Assembly (NCBI RefSeq): GCF_000346465.2
Contig: NC_034015.1
Span: 2,958,658-3,022,657, forward strand
Length of the DNA: 64,000 nucleotides
Origin: Prunus persica
Taxonomy: Eukaryota > Streptophyta > Magnoliopsida > Rosales > Rosaceae
Reading direction: 5' to 3'
Of the stretch, positions 12,363-24,239 are shown piece after piece (position 1 is the first letter of the stretch; each line of letters opens with the position of its first letter). A model generated the notes under the pieces. The model was given only the letters and a program-made list of their open reading frames with translations, did no database searches and was not told the origin of the DNA. A program made the position numbers and the translations under genes.

Positions 12363-13273
12363 CTTGCAAGTAGGGGTGGCAATTTCTGATACCGACCCGT
12401 TACACGACTCAAAATCTGCATAGGAAAAACATGGCCAGAACCCGCAAGATTAATAATTGGGTAATTTTCAGATCAACTCGTTATGATCCATTTAAATAAA
12501 CGGGTGAGTTTCGGGTTACCCTGTCAACCTTTTAAATACCCATTAACCTGTTTAAATTTTATTATACTATAATAAATATTACAATTATACACTAACAAAT
12601 TTTCTTTCTTTTCCTTCTCTCCTCCTTTTTTTTTTCCTTTCTTTTCCTTCTCTCTTCTCACCGCCAACACAGACATGGGGGAAAGGGGCTGCACTAGTGT
12701 GGATGCCATACTTTGCTTCCTAACGAGGACCAGTTATTGTAAACCACTCATTACTCCTTGACAAGGATGTTGCCATTGGAGTTGCAAGGAGTTTGGTGAC
12801 TCCTAGAGATGTGTGCGTGCTGGGGACGTGGAATGATAATCCGGTGGTGAGTGATGCCATGACACTCTGCCGCAAGTGTGGGCATCGCCTCATTGTCAAA
12901 TCCCATTAGGTGCGGTTGCTGAGAGCTCAATTGGTGGCTGTGAGGGTTTTTTTTTGTTCCGGCAGCTATAGATGGGTCTGGGTTGCTGTAAAGAACAAAT
13001 GGGTGGATTTGCCCCTGTGTCTGAGTTCGAGAATCAGACCCTAAGAGTGCTTCGAGAGGTTCGTGGAGCCTTAGGAAACACATTGGCTTCCTTCACCAAC
13101 AAAACCAACAGTTGCTTACAGATAAATATTTAGGCTTGGCTTGAGAAACTTGTGGCATGGGAGTTAAGCATTCATGAGTTTAGCAAGAGAAAAAGAAGGC
13201 TTGGGTTTCCTATGAGAAACAGAGGCTCACAGTAAGGGGAAGAGGGAGTTTTTGGGAGGATTTGTTGGGGAAA

Positions 13274-13712
13274 GAGAGGGAAAGATGAAGATGGAAGAAT
13301 GGATGGTTTTAGAAATTTTCGGCAGCTTGACGAAAGCTTCGTCAAGCTCTTGAGTGTTTTTCCAGAAGAGAAAAGGGGAAGCAATGAAAGAACATGGCTC
13401 AAAATTGAAGGGTTCCAGGGATGAGAGGTGATGCTTACTCTTTCTCCATGTGGGTTGAGGGAGAGAGAGGAAGAAGATGGAAGAACGAGTGGTTTTAGCA
13501 AATTTTCGATAGCTTGACGAAAGCTTTGTCAGGCTCTTGAGTGTTTTGCTAGAAAAGAAAAGGGGAAGCAATGGAAGAACATGACTTGAAATTGAAGGGT
13601 TCTAGTGATGAGAGGTGCTACTTGCTCTCTCTGAATGTGGTTTTGGGAGAGAGAGGAAGAAGATGGAAGAATGAGTAGTTTTAGCAAATTTCCGGTAGCT
13701 TGACGAAAGTTT
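13274..13712. repeat. 186-bp tandem repeat, about 2.4 copies
   Basis: The anchor word ATGGAAGAA recurs at 13291, 13477 and 13663, exactly 186 bp apart, followed each time by a GGTTTTAG-like word and then a (T/G)AGCTTGACGAAAG(C/T)TT word. The copies differ at several positions. Ser/Leu-rich minus-strand reading frames here are by-products of the repeat, not genes. Confidence 0.85.
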
Positions 13713-14831
13713 ATAGGCACTGGGAGATGATGGGTAGGAGATGCCCCCCTTTTATATGCGTTGGGAGCTCCTTTTTCCTAAGAAACCCTTGTTGGTTCTT
13801 CCTAAATTTGCCAAGTCTATCCCTCAATTTCTCTTCTCTTCCCTTGATTCATCCCCATTTTGTGAAATCCTCCTCAGTCAAAATACACAGAGACAAGATT
13901 TTTGGAGGCTCTAAAGCCTTCCCGTAGCTGTCCCTATGACCATATCCTATTTTGGGCTGCCATTTCTCTTCATTTTATGGCAATAGCTGGTGGGAGAAAA
14001 GAGTGGGTAATGGTGTTGGTATGATGGGTGTTTTGCTTAAGTATCCTTTGGTTTTTTAGATGGCTTGTGTTGGGTTTATCTTTGGCCATGTGCTGGAGAC
14101 TTCCAGCAGCTTGCACACGCAAATACCTTTTGGTTCTTTAGGTGGTCTATTGTGGTTTTGTCTCCAGCCCTGTGCTGGAGACTTTCAGATATTTTTCAAG
14201 TCACTTGGGGCATTCCCTAAGGTGATAGGCCAACTTTCTAAAGTGATGGACTATTTTTACTAAGGTGATGGGCCAATTTTCTAAGATAATGGGCTACCAT
14301 TTTCTCTTTTTCATGCTTATCCACATATTTAGGGTCAAGAAATGAGCTCTAGTTTTGGGGCTCCCAAGCAGCCCAAAACTTCCACCTCTTGGCTCATCAA
14401 TGGGCCTCGTGAATGCTCATAACCATCCATACCCCAACCCACTCAACAAGCCCCCAACATTTGTGTGGCTTGGGCCCACTTAAGCTTGTAGCGTGGCTAA
14501 GTGTAAAGTAAAGAGTTTTTCGCTTGGCATGACATGTTGATTGGCGTGCTCGTGCTCGAATTTCATCGTATTGTAAAGGGCTATGGTTGAGTTAAAACGG
14601 CACTTGACTGGATAATTAGCATGGGATCATAGATCCAGCGCATTTTATAGGCTCGATACAACTCTTAGCGTGACATGTTATATATTTGCTTGGCATGGCA
14701 CGTGGATCGCTACTTACATGAGCGTGTATCATGAACTTCCATGTGCCCAAATTAAGTTTCTTCTCAGTAAGGTATCGCATTGGGCCGAGAATATATTTGG
14801 GCCTATCCTTGGATTTTTTTGGGCCTCAACA

Positions 14832-15086
14832 GTGGCAGAGCGGAGTTTGGTTGAAGATTATCAGAGTGTTATAAGGAGTTTAAAGAGGGAGAGGGAAAAG
14901 ACGGTGGAGGCGAATCAACACTATCTTGAAATATTACAGGAAGAGAATTAAAAACTATCAAAGGTGGTAGAATTTTACTCTTAAGATATGCAAAAGCAGC
15001 TGGAGACCCTGGATCGACCGGGTAAACGCAAGCAACGAGATCACGACACAAGTTATGCTCAAGCTAAGGGTAGGATCTTTGGGAGC
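14832..15086 (+). pseudogene. coiled-coil ORF fragment split by the gypsy insertion
   Basis: From about 14832 the plus strand reads VAERSLVEDYQSVIRSLKRE and continues as a charged, heptad-like segment with two in-frame stops, then KRKQRDHDTSYAQAKGRIFG up to the gypsy 5' LTR. Beyond the 3' LTR, from 29841, the same frame resumes with LSDETQQAVRENP and runs to about 29940 with one more stop. The Ty3/gypsy element therefore landed inside a coding sequence that was already decaying. I do not recognise the family; a transposon-borne protein is likely because it lies inside the hAT-like element. Confidence 0.6.
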
Positions 15087-16710
15087 TGTTTGGGCCTAAA
15101 TTTGGCACGTCAAAAATTCAAAAGACAGGCCCATGGTGAAATTACCTGCCCAGCCCAAAAAGCTTGAGGATAACAAAATTAGGATCCAGACAGATTGGGC
15201 TTCACGCTAGGATGTCGAAAACAAAGCCCCCAGCCCAAGAAAGACCAAACTGTCATTTGGGCTTCAAGGATCAGCCCGTAATTTTTGTTGGGTTCAAACC
15301 CAAGGGATTAAAACATACCCACGTGACTACCTCAGCTTTGAAAAGTCAGCAATTCCAACTAAAATAAAATATGAGAGGGACATCTCTGAAACACTGCCAA
15401 CAGAAGATCAAAACCCATCTATATTCGGAGATTTTGCTCCAAAGCAATACACCATCTTCCAAGGAATTCACGGGTCACGCTTTCCAAGTTAGAACGGGAA
15501 ACAGGGAGTTGTTCAGAAAATACAAATAAGAAAACCAACCGCCATAAAATTTAGCCCACATAGACGGTGGCGTTGGTTGAAATAAAAATCTGCCACCCAG
15601 GAAACAAGGGAAGGGACTGCTTTAGGAGATGACTACTAAGAGCCTATCTGCCATGATTGATAAAAATCCCTTCTACTTTACATTATAGGAGATCTTTTTA
15701 CCGCCCATTATTAAAATCTAAACAAAAGACCACTGCCCTAAGAGGGTCTCTTATAAAAGCAGAAGTAGGCAACGACAACAAAGACACGCAAAAAATTCAA
15801 CAATCAATCAAACAATCAGAAATCAGCCAAAGGCAAAAAAAAAAAAAACTCAAAATGATCACTTGATCACTGAGAACCTTCAAACAAACTGGAGCAACTA
15901 AAAGCTCATTTGAGCCACAAAAGAAGCCAGCTATAGATCAGAATTTCCAAAGTTCAGACTTAGAGAAATAAGTCATTCAAAACGAGACTTCTCTCGTTAC
16001 AAATTTGGTTCAGCAAAAGCCAAGACAAACATAGTTTGAGTTTTCACAAATATGAAAACCTCAACAAATTTTACAGTGCAGTTCCAGCTTGCTAAATCCT
16101 CGAGAACAGCCACTTCTGCCCCTTCAAACTGAAGCTGCAGTTCTGCCAGCTCAAAAGCCTCCCAAGGCTTGAAGTAGATTAAAGCTCTGCCAAAATTGAA
16201 CTTTGGTATCGATTTATAGCTGAAGCTAAGCAGTTGAAGTTGTTGACAGCTCAGTCCAGCACAGATATACTCAGTCCAGCCTGGATCAGAAGTTTCTACC
16301 CAGGCAGAAATGGGATTCCAGCCATCTTTTTGCCTTTCTAGAGTTGATTTCTCCCTTCTTAATTTTGTAAAAGGCAGTTCTGCCTAAAACAGTCCGTTTT
16401 GTTATTATCTATTCTGGCCAGAACAACCATTTGATACTGAGATAAATTATGAAAGTCCTCACCAGTCTGAGGCAAGAAAAGAACTTACTTGGGAGATATT
16501 CCTCACCCAAATTCACAATCATTTGTTTTAGAAGTCAGTAACTTGGGGCGCAAGTTATCCACTCTAAAAGAAGTCTGCTAGAATTTACATTGCTAGCAGT
16601 GGCACGCTCACACACCAAAGAAAGCTGACTTGTCGACCAACAAATGGTCTCCAAGCCAGTGGGGAACTTCGCCCTTCCACCTCAGGAGTAAACACGAAAA
16701 CGGGTGAACA
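15087..16710 (+). repeat. gypsy 5' LTR
   Basis: 1624 bp, starting TGTTTGGGCCTAAATTTGG and ending GGGTGAACA. A TATAAAAG box at 15752-15759 is the likely promoter and is also present in the 3' LTR. Compared with the 3' LTR there are about 30 substitutions and one 3-bp indel near 16130, where the 3' copy has an extra GAA. Confidence 0.95.
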
Positions 16711-16731
16711 TTTTGGCACGCCCAGTGGGAC
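16711..16731 (+). other. gypsy primer-binding site region
   Basis: Directly after the LTR the sequence reads TTTTGGCACGCCCAGTGGG. It lies where the minus-strand primer tRNA anneals and sets the LTR boundary. I do not assign the tRNA. Confidence 0.6.
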
Positions 16732-16809
16732 TTCTCAGTATACATACTCTGACAGAATCATTCACAGATTTACAAATATCGGAAGCTCTAGCCAGAACCC
16801 GCACCAGAT

Positions 16810-19800
16810 ATGGAGAGAAACAAGATGGCTCTCAGGGAAGGCCTCGAGTCAGAAGAAAGCGATGCTAGGCAATCTGCCCACGGCAGTACAGGAAGTAGAC
16901 GTTCCAGGACTGGCTCCAAAAGGATGAATCAAATACAGGAGTCAGTACTCCGACAAGAAATCACAGTACAAAGGAGCCAGGACACTCTCAATAACATGAC
17001 AGCCATGATGCAATGGCAGGTTAACAGACAGTTCCGGAAGGACCGAGAATCCGCCATGGCCAGAATCCCAAACCCCGATCTTGTAATCCAGCAGTTAGAT
17101 CTCCCTTATGGCCCTCCGCCAGGACTAGCATGGCCATACCAGGAAAACCCCCTAGTTGCACAGATAGCTGGAGTACCAGACCACAGAGAAATTCAGGCTG
17201 GTCGAGGGAAGGAGCCCTTCCTAATCAAGAACACGAAGCCCCAGCCCGACCAAATGACCTTGCACTAGCTCAGCAGAACCAGCCAGAACCTCAGCCCATT
17301 CCACCTCATGTGGCCCCGCATGATCAACCTTTGGCACTTCTGCCTGAACCACCAGCAATATTGCCATATAGACCCAGAAGGATGGACCCTAATCCATTCC
17401 CTCCACCCGCAAGAGGGAGAAGAGGCAGAGGGGGGAATAACCTTTTTGCTAATCACGACAGGAATAGGCCGAGGGCAAACTGGAGGAATCAACCAGACAT
17501 AGAAGAGCAGGAAGAGCGCAAGGAGGAAGCTCCACCCAGACCATACAGAGCAGAGCCTAGGATCGATTACGTCCAGCCAGAACAGGGACAAAATCTTCCC
17601 CCCGTCAATGCTTTGAATGACATAGGAGCATTGCAAAGAATGATCAGAGAAATCATGGAGCCCGAGGCTAGAAGAGGGGAAAGGCCTACTTACAGAAAGC
17701 CATACCCAGCCTATATCGATCAGATACCGCTGTCTCCAGGTTTCAAAGTACCAAACTTCACTTTGTTCAACGGGGAGGACCCTCATGCTTCCTCAGTTGA
17801 ACATATAGGCAGGTTCTCCGTCCAATGCATAGCCATTGAGAACAACCCCCTGCTGAAATTAAGGCTTTTCGGCAACTCTCTCTCTGGACAAGCTTTTACC
17901 TGGTACACCAGCCTGCCAGCTAACTCTGTTCAAACATGGGAACAGATGGAAAATGTCTTCCATGACTACTATTACAGGATTCAGCCAGAAGTCACCATCA
18001 GTGATCTAGCTACCCTCAAGCAAAGTGAAGATGAACCGGCCCAAGATTTCATAACCAGGTTCAGAAAGCTCAAAATGAAGTGCCGAATCCCTATGGAAGA
18101 AAGACACTTCATCCAGATGGCCCAAGCTGCCCTTAAAATCTCTCTCAGGAAGAGGTTCGACGGAATGTTGTTCGGAGACCTGGGAGAACTGGCTGATAAG
18201 GCATCCAAATATGAGGAGTTACTCAGGGAAGAACAGCAAATGAGGAACTCCTCCAAAGGTACATACTACAAAACCCCTTCTTCTTCAGTCCACCTGATCG
18301 AGGTGGAATCACAAGAAGATGCAGAAGAATCAGAAGAGAGAGAGGTTTCAGTGACAGAAATGGCAAAACTAAAACATCCCATTAGTTGCAAAGCCCTTAC
18401 AAAGCCACCTAAAGACCAAAAGCCACCACCATTCACAGGAGGATTCGTTCCTAACAAGCCAACGCAAAACAAGGTTTACTCTTTTGATTTGACCAGGGTT
18501 GATGCCTTGTTCGATGAAATGCTACTGCAGAAGGCAATAGAAACGCCTCACAGAATACCGAAGCCGGAAGAACTCAAGGGCAGACAGTACTGCAGGTGGC
18601 ACAACTCTTGGAACCATTCTACCAATAGTTGTGTTGTTTTCAGGGACGTAATACAAGAAGGGATAACGGCAAGAAGGTCGAAACTGGCAGAAAAACCTCC
18701 GTCGGTCACGACGGATCCTTTCCCTCAACCACAAGTCAATATGGTCAACTTGAATTGGCCAGAACAGAGGGAAACTGACCCAATAACAGATGCTAATTGC
18801 AGCAGAGGCAGAAGAATCATAAGGGAAACCAGTCAAATACCAAGAGCGACCATCTCGGCTGGGGTGGTGCTCTGTAGCAGGTGCAAATGTGAAACAGAGT
18901 TAGAGGTGGTTCTAGACAGACAAAATCAGCCCACACCTAGTGTCTTCGACAGGATTGGAACCTCATCTCGAGACAAAACAAGGCGGAAGAGCTGTCTTAG
19001 GCCTACACAATACAGCGAAAGGAGGACAGAACAACCCAGGAAGGAAATACCAGTCAAGACACCAGGAAATGAAAAACCCTTTGCAACGATCATAGAGGGT
19101 AGATGGTACTCCGTAGGAAGAAGCGGTAGACCAACTCTGGAGCTAACCAGAACTCAGAAAAGAAGAATCCAAAGGCAATACTGTACATATCTTAAGAGCC
19201 AGGATAATACACAAGTACATCCAAAGACCAATTCTGCCAGAAAAGGAAAAAATCTTGAAACACTTCCCCAGACAGAACAGAAAGCTTGCCAGTCAAGGGA
19301 ACTGCTAAAAACAGAACCTCCAGCCAGATCTCCTAGCCATCTAGCCTCGTCATCCGGCAGTCATCCCAACACCATACAGGCTCCAGAGAAATCCGGGTCT
19401 ACCCCGCTACAAGGAGAAGACGACTACACTGAGGAATATGAAGAAGAGCAATTGGACTACGAACCATCTGCAGATGAGCCCCTCGGAGCTATAGAGCAGG
19501 ATGACTGGACAGAAGAATACGGGGAAGAATTAATGGAATTTGGTGAAGAATTGGACGCAGAAACAGAAGCTTTTGGCGCAGAATTGGAAGACCTGCTACA
19601 AGGTGATCTGGGAGTTAACATGGTATTCATCCTACCAGGTAAATTCAGGGCCGTCGAGGGACAAGAAAGCACTTTGGAAGGAGATGTTCTCTCTCAGGAA
19701 AGCTTTGAATGTAGATTGGCAGAAGCAAAGGAGCCACCAGAACGACAAGCAGACAATCCCAGGGCAGATGGAACAGCCAAAAACCCAGCTACAGAGCAAT

Positions 19801-20420
19801 TTTGTTTCTCCAAACCAACCAGAGAAATGGCAAATCACCTCAGGCCTTTGTTTATAACAGCAAATCTTGGGGGTATTCCCATTTCCAAGATCATGGTAGA
19901 TGGAGGTGCAGCCATTAACCTATTGCCCCACAAAATGCTGACCAAGATGGGCAAAACAGAGAAGGATTTGATTCCAACACGTTTGACCGTCACCAACTTC
20001 GCTGGGGGCATCACAAAAATTCATGGCATCTTAGACGTGGATGTCATAGTCGGAAGCAAAGAGTTGAAAATAGCATTCTTTGTGATAGACACTACTTCCA
20101 CCACCTACAATGCACTACTTGGCAGGGATTGGATTTACCAGAGCCTTTGTATTCCTTCCACCCTCCACCTGCAGTTAGCACTATGGAATGAAGAAGGCTG
20201 CATGGAGATTATAGAGGCCGATCCACGGCCATTCCTGCCCTCTGCCATGTGCTTTAAAGCAAGGTATTATCATGATGACCTCGGTCCTTTCACTTTCCTT
20301 GGAGTCAACCAGAACGGCCGCCCCCATGGTGTCACGGCCCAAAGACTCATTGAAGAAGGTTTAGCCAGTTCTCTAGAAGACTGGAATAGACCTTTTTGTG
20401 CTGAACTACCAGAACTCTGA
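16810..20420 (+). pseudogene. gypsy gag-protease polyprotein
   Basis: An ATG at 16810 opens 152 codons (MERNKMALREG...). This overlaps a second frame, open from about 17130 to the TGA at 20418-20420, that carries the rest. A 1-base frameshift near 17130-17268 is the simplest explanation. In the long 1096-codon frame, a retrotransposon-gag domain lies around residues 210-340 (LRLFGNSLSGQAFTWY). A CRWHNSWNHSTNSC zinc-binding-type motif follows near residue 490, then an acidic Glu-rich linker. A retropepsin-like active site VDGGAAINLLP lies near residue 920. These form the capsid and mature the polyprotein. Gag-pro ends in TGATG, where the stop overlaps the ATG of the pol frame, so pol is a separate frame as in other Tat-type elements. 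Confidence 0.88.
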
Positions 20421-23400
20421 TGTTTAGTCTCAATCAACTGGATAAGGATCGAGCTGCAACAATCCGATCCATCACAAAAAGATTGTTGATATACTGGGAA
20501 GAAAGGAGGCTTTTCATACAGAATCCAGCCATCAATATGGCAGAATTCACCCATGAAAGCACAAAGGAACAAGAGGAGGAAGTATTAGATTTTGCACCAG
20601 CAGCACTGGATGACTCCCTGCCAGAAGTGGAGGATCCTCTACAGGAAATAAACTTAGGGACAGAAGAAGATCCAAGGCCTACTTTCATCAGCACACTTTT
20701 GAAGGAACCACTCAAGACTGAACTCATGGCACTTTTGCAGGAATTCAGAGATTGTTTTGCCTGGCATTACCACGAGATGCCAGGATTGGACAGGCAGTTA
20801 GTAGAGCACAAGCTGCCAATTAAAGATGGCTACCTTCCAGTTAAACAGGCCAGAAGAAGAATTTAAACAGGCCAGAAGAAGAATGTCTATGGACACGAAA
20901 CTAAAGGTCAAAGAAGAGGTAGAAAGGCTGCTCAAGGCAGGATTCATCAGGCCAGCCGTCTATGCCGATTGGTTAGCAAATATTGTGCCTGTTCTCAAAA
21001 GAAAAACAGAGGCAGTTAGAATCTGCGTGGATTACAGAAATCTGAATGAGGCATCTCCCAAGGACGAATATCCTATGCCAATGGCAGACATGCTAGTGGA
21101 TGGAGCTGCTCATAACCAGATGCTATCTTTCATGGACGGCAATGCAGGTTATAACCAGATTATGATGGCAGAACAAGACATCCACAAGACAGCCTTTATG
21201 TGCCCTGGACATATAGGTGCTTTCGAATATACTGTAATGCCCATCGGTTTGAGAAATGCGGGGGCCACCTACCAAAGGGCAATGAATTCCATTTTTCATG
21301 ATATGATAGGACATTCCTTGGAAGTATACATAGATGACGTGGTGATTAAATCCCCCGAGGAAGGAAACCACGTAGCGAGCCTGAGAAAGGCATTCCTAAG
21401 AATGAGGCAGCACAAACTAAAAATGAACCCAAAAAAATGTGTTTTTGGAGTCCAAGCATGAAATTTCTTAGGATTCTTGGTCCACCAGAGAGGTATAGAG
21501 GTTGACAGAAATAAAGCAAAATCCATCATAGAAGCCCTACCACCTCGAAACAAGAAGGAATTTCAGAGTCTCCTAGGAAAAATCAATTTTCTAAGGAGAT
21601 TCATATCCAATTCTGCGGGAAAGATCCAACCTTTTTCTTCCCTGTTAAGGCTGAAGCAGGAACAAACATTCAAATGGGAAGAACAGCACCAACAGGCTTT
21701 CCAGGAAATAAAGCATTACCTCTCAAATCCACCAGTTCTGTCCCCGCCAAAAAGAGGCAGACCACTCAAGCTCTATGTATCTGCATCAGAAGTATCCATT
21801 GGAAGTCTGCTAGTTCAAGATAACAAAGAAGGAAAGGAACAAGCAGTCTACTATCTAAGCAGAACATTAACAGAAGTGGAAAGAAGGTATTCCGCAATAG
21901 AAAGGCTTTGCCTGGTCTTGTATTTCACTGCTGTAAAACTCAGGCACTACATGCTGCCACATACTATCTACATCATTGCCAAGACAGACTTAATCAAATA
22001 CATGCTAACAAGACCAATGCTGAGGGGCAGAATTGGGAAATGGACTTTGGCTTTGACAGAATTCACCTTCAGGTATGTCCCCAGAAAGCTGTCAAAGGGC
22101 AAGCTGTGGCAGACTTCTTAGCAGATCACCCAGGAGAGGAAATTGAAAACATGGATTCTTTGGATATAGCAAATGCAGATCTGCTAACTAGAGCTCATGT
22201 TTGCCTTAACAATCCAATCTATTCGATTCATCTCACACCTTGGAAATTATATTTTGATGGATCAAAAACAGAAAAGGCTTCAGGAGCCGGGATTGTTCTG
22301 GAAGAACCATTGGGGGTCAGATATTGCTATTCCTTCTAGTTAGATTTCCAGTGCACCAACAATAGGGCCGAGTATGAAGCTTTGATTATAGGGCTCGAGA
22401 TGTTGGTAGAATTAGGAATCCAATCCGTGGAGATCCTGGGAGATTCCATGCTTGTCCTAAAACAGATTGCTGGAGAATACAAGTGTCTAAATCCTTCTCT
22501 GGCTGTATATCTAGTAGCAGCTAGAAATCTGCTGACAGAATTTAGAGAAGCTACTTGGGAACACATCCCAAGGGAGGAAAACTTTGCAGCCAATGAACTG
22601 GCTCAGGTGGCATCAGGCATACAAATGCCCGAAGACTGCTTCCAAAGGATCATCAAGATAGGAAGGAAAAGTCTACCATCTGTTTTGACTAGAGGGATGG
22701 AGATAGAAGTCAATTTTGCCTTAATCACTGAAGATGATTGGAGGGAGCCTATCATGACTTACTTAAGATATCCCACTCTGCCCTCTAAGAAGAGTCAGAA
22801 TCATGGCTACAAACTACCTCATGTGGAATGAAGATTTGGTCCGAAAAAGTAAGGATGAGGTGCTATTAAGGTGCCTCGGGAAGACAGAATATATGAAAGT
22901 CATGGGAGAAACCCATGAGGGGATCTGTGGAGCTCACCAAGGAGGGAGAAAGATGTGCTGGTTAATCAGAAGGTATGGCTACTTCTGGCCAACCATGATG
23001 AAGGATTGCATCAACTATTCCAAGGGATGTGAGGCCTGTCAAAGGCACGGCCCAATCCAGCAGGCTCCTTCGATTCCCATGAATCCAGTGGTAAAACCAT
23101 GGCCTTTCAGGGGATGGGCAATGGATCTCATTGGCAAAATCTACCCAGCCAGCAACCAGCAGCACTGTTTTATTATTGTTGCCACAGACTATTTCACCAA
23201 GTGGGTAGAGGCCAAGCCAGTAAAAACCACAACATCTCAAGAGATCATCACCTTTATAGAAGAACAAATCATACAAAGGTTTGGCATTCCAGAATCAATC
23301 ACAACTGATAGGGGTTCTTCTTTCATATCTAGGGATATGCTAGATATGGCAGAAACATTCAAGTTCAAACTGCTTCAATCTACTCCTTACTATGCTCAAG

Positions 23401-24032
23401 CTAATGGACAGGCAGAACCAAGTAACAAGGTGATCATCAATATCATCAGAAAGATGCTGGAGAAGAATCCAAAACAGTGGCATGAGAAGTTATCAGAGAC
23501 TTTATGGGCATACAGAACTTCAAAAAGAGAAGCAACTGGCATGACCCCCTATGCTCTAACCTACGGCCATGATGCAATTCTTCTCATGGAGATAGCAGTC
23601 CAGTATCTTAGAATTGCTCACCAGCACGGTCTTACTGGAGAAGACTACTCTCAAGCCATGTTGCTGAAATTGGAAGAATTGGATGCAAGCAGGATTGACA
23701 CCCTCAACAAACTCTTAGCAGGAAAACAGGCTGTGTCGAGAGCCTACAACAAAAGAGTCAGAAACAAGAGTTTTGAAGAGGGAGAAATAGTTTGGAAGGC
23801 AATTCTGCCCCTTGGAGCACACATAGCTGGATATGGAAAATGGTCACCTACATGGGAAGGCCCTTTTGTAATTAACCAGATCCTCGGAATGGGGGCATAT
23901 AGGTTGCAGGACCAAGATGGAGTTATTCATACTGCCCCAATCAATGGCAAATGGTTAAAGAAATTCTATCCAACCATGTGGGATTCGCAGGCTGTACAGA
24001 CAGACCCTGGGATAGAAAAGGAACAAGACTGA
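20420..24032 (+). pseudogene. gypsy pol: RT, two RNase H domains, integrase
   Basis: Reverse transcriptase has RICVDYRNLN and the catalytic YIDDVV at about 21330. A Ty3-type RNase H follows (LYVSASEVSIGSLL to about 22060). A second, archaeal-type RNase H has FDGSKTEKASGAG, NNRAEYEAL and GDSMLVLKQI, which supply the D-E-D residues. Integrase has a CEACQRHG zinc-finger half and core residues in WAMDLIG, TTDRGSSF and NGQAEPSNK, ending at 24032. Breaks: a 22-bp tandem duplication at 20841-20884, TGA at 21459-21461, a 1-base shift near 22080, TAG at 22337-22339 and a 1-base shift near 22815. No functional Pol can be made. Confidence 0.9.
20841..20884 (+). repeat. perfect 22-bp tandem duplication in pol
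   Basis: The unit TTAAACAGGCCAGAAGAAGA plus AT occurs twice back to back (20841-20862 and 20863-20884). The frame before it ends in KQARRR and the frame after it begins with KQARRR, so the duplication itself causes the frameshift just upstream of the RT core. Confidence 0.95.
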
Positions 24033-24239
24033 CCCCTTTTTCTTTTTGTTTGTTTGGATCCATTTTTGCTTTAAAGTTGTTTTGTTTTTACTTTCAATAC
24101 TGTGTCCAGTTATTGCATCAAGAGTAAATAAAAAGTAGTAAAATACTATTTAAGGGCGACAAATAAATAAGCTTATATAAAAATAGCCACCCTCGCGGCA
24201 AAATTGTTCAAACAATAAAGAAGCTAAAGGTAGAAAAGA
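24033..24239. other. spacer between convergent pol and the antisense gene
   Basis: About 200 bp, A/T-rich, without a coding signal. It holds the 3' ends of two convergent reading units: pol from the left and the antisense gene from the right. Confidence 0.5.

Larger units (their letters stand above)
12560..15086. other. interior of the hAT-like element, left of the gypsy insert
   Basis: AT- and CT-rich at first. Then 12757-12906 is open on the plus strand for about 50 codons (VAIGVARSLVTPRDV..., with CRKCGH), a coding-like scrap I cannot place. 13274-13712 is a 186-bp tandem repeat. 14050-14195 has two copies of an approximately 90-bp unit containing GTGCTGGAGACTT. 14215-14300 repeats GGTGATGGGCCAATTTTCTAA-like words three times. 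The rest shows no gene until the coiled-coil fragment near 14832. Confidence 0.45.

Noticed and set aside
12757..12907. Plus-strand open stretch with a CRKCGH motif
   Set aside because: About 50 codons, ended by a stop, without recognisable family or exon borders; mentioned only as part of the spacer.
13172..13720. Several Ser/Leu-rich minus-strand ORFs
   Set aside because: They are successive frames of the 186-bp tandem repeat with GA-rich units; not protein-coding.
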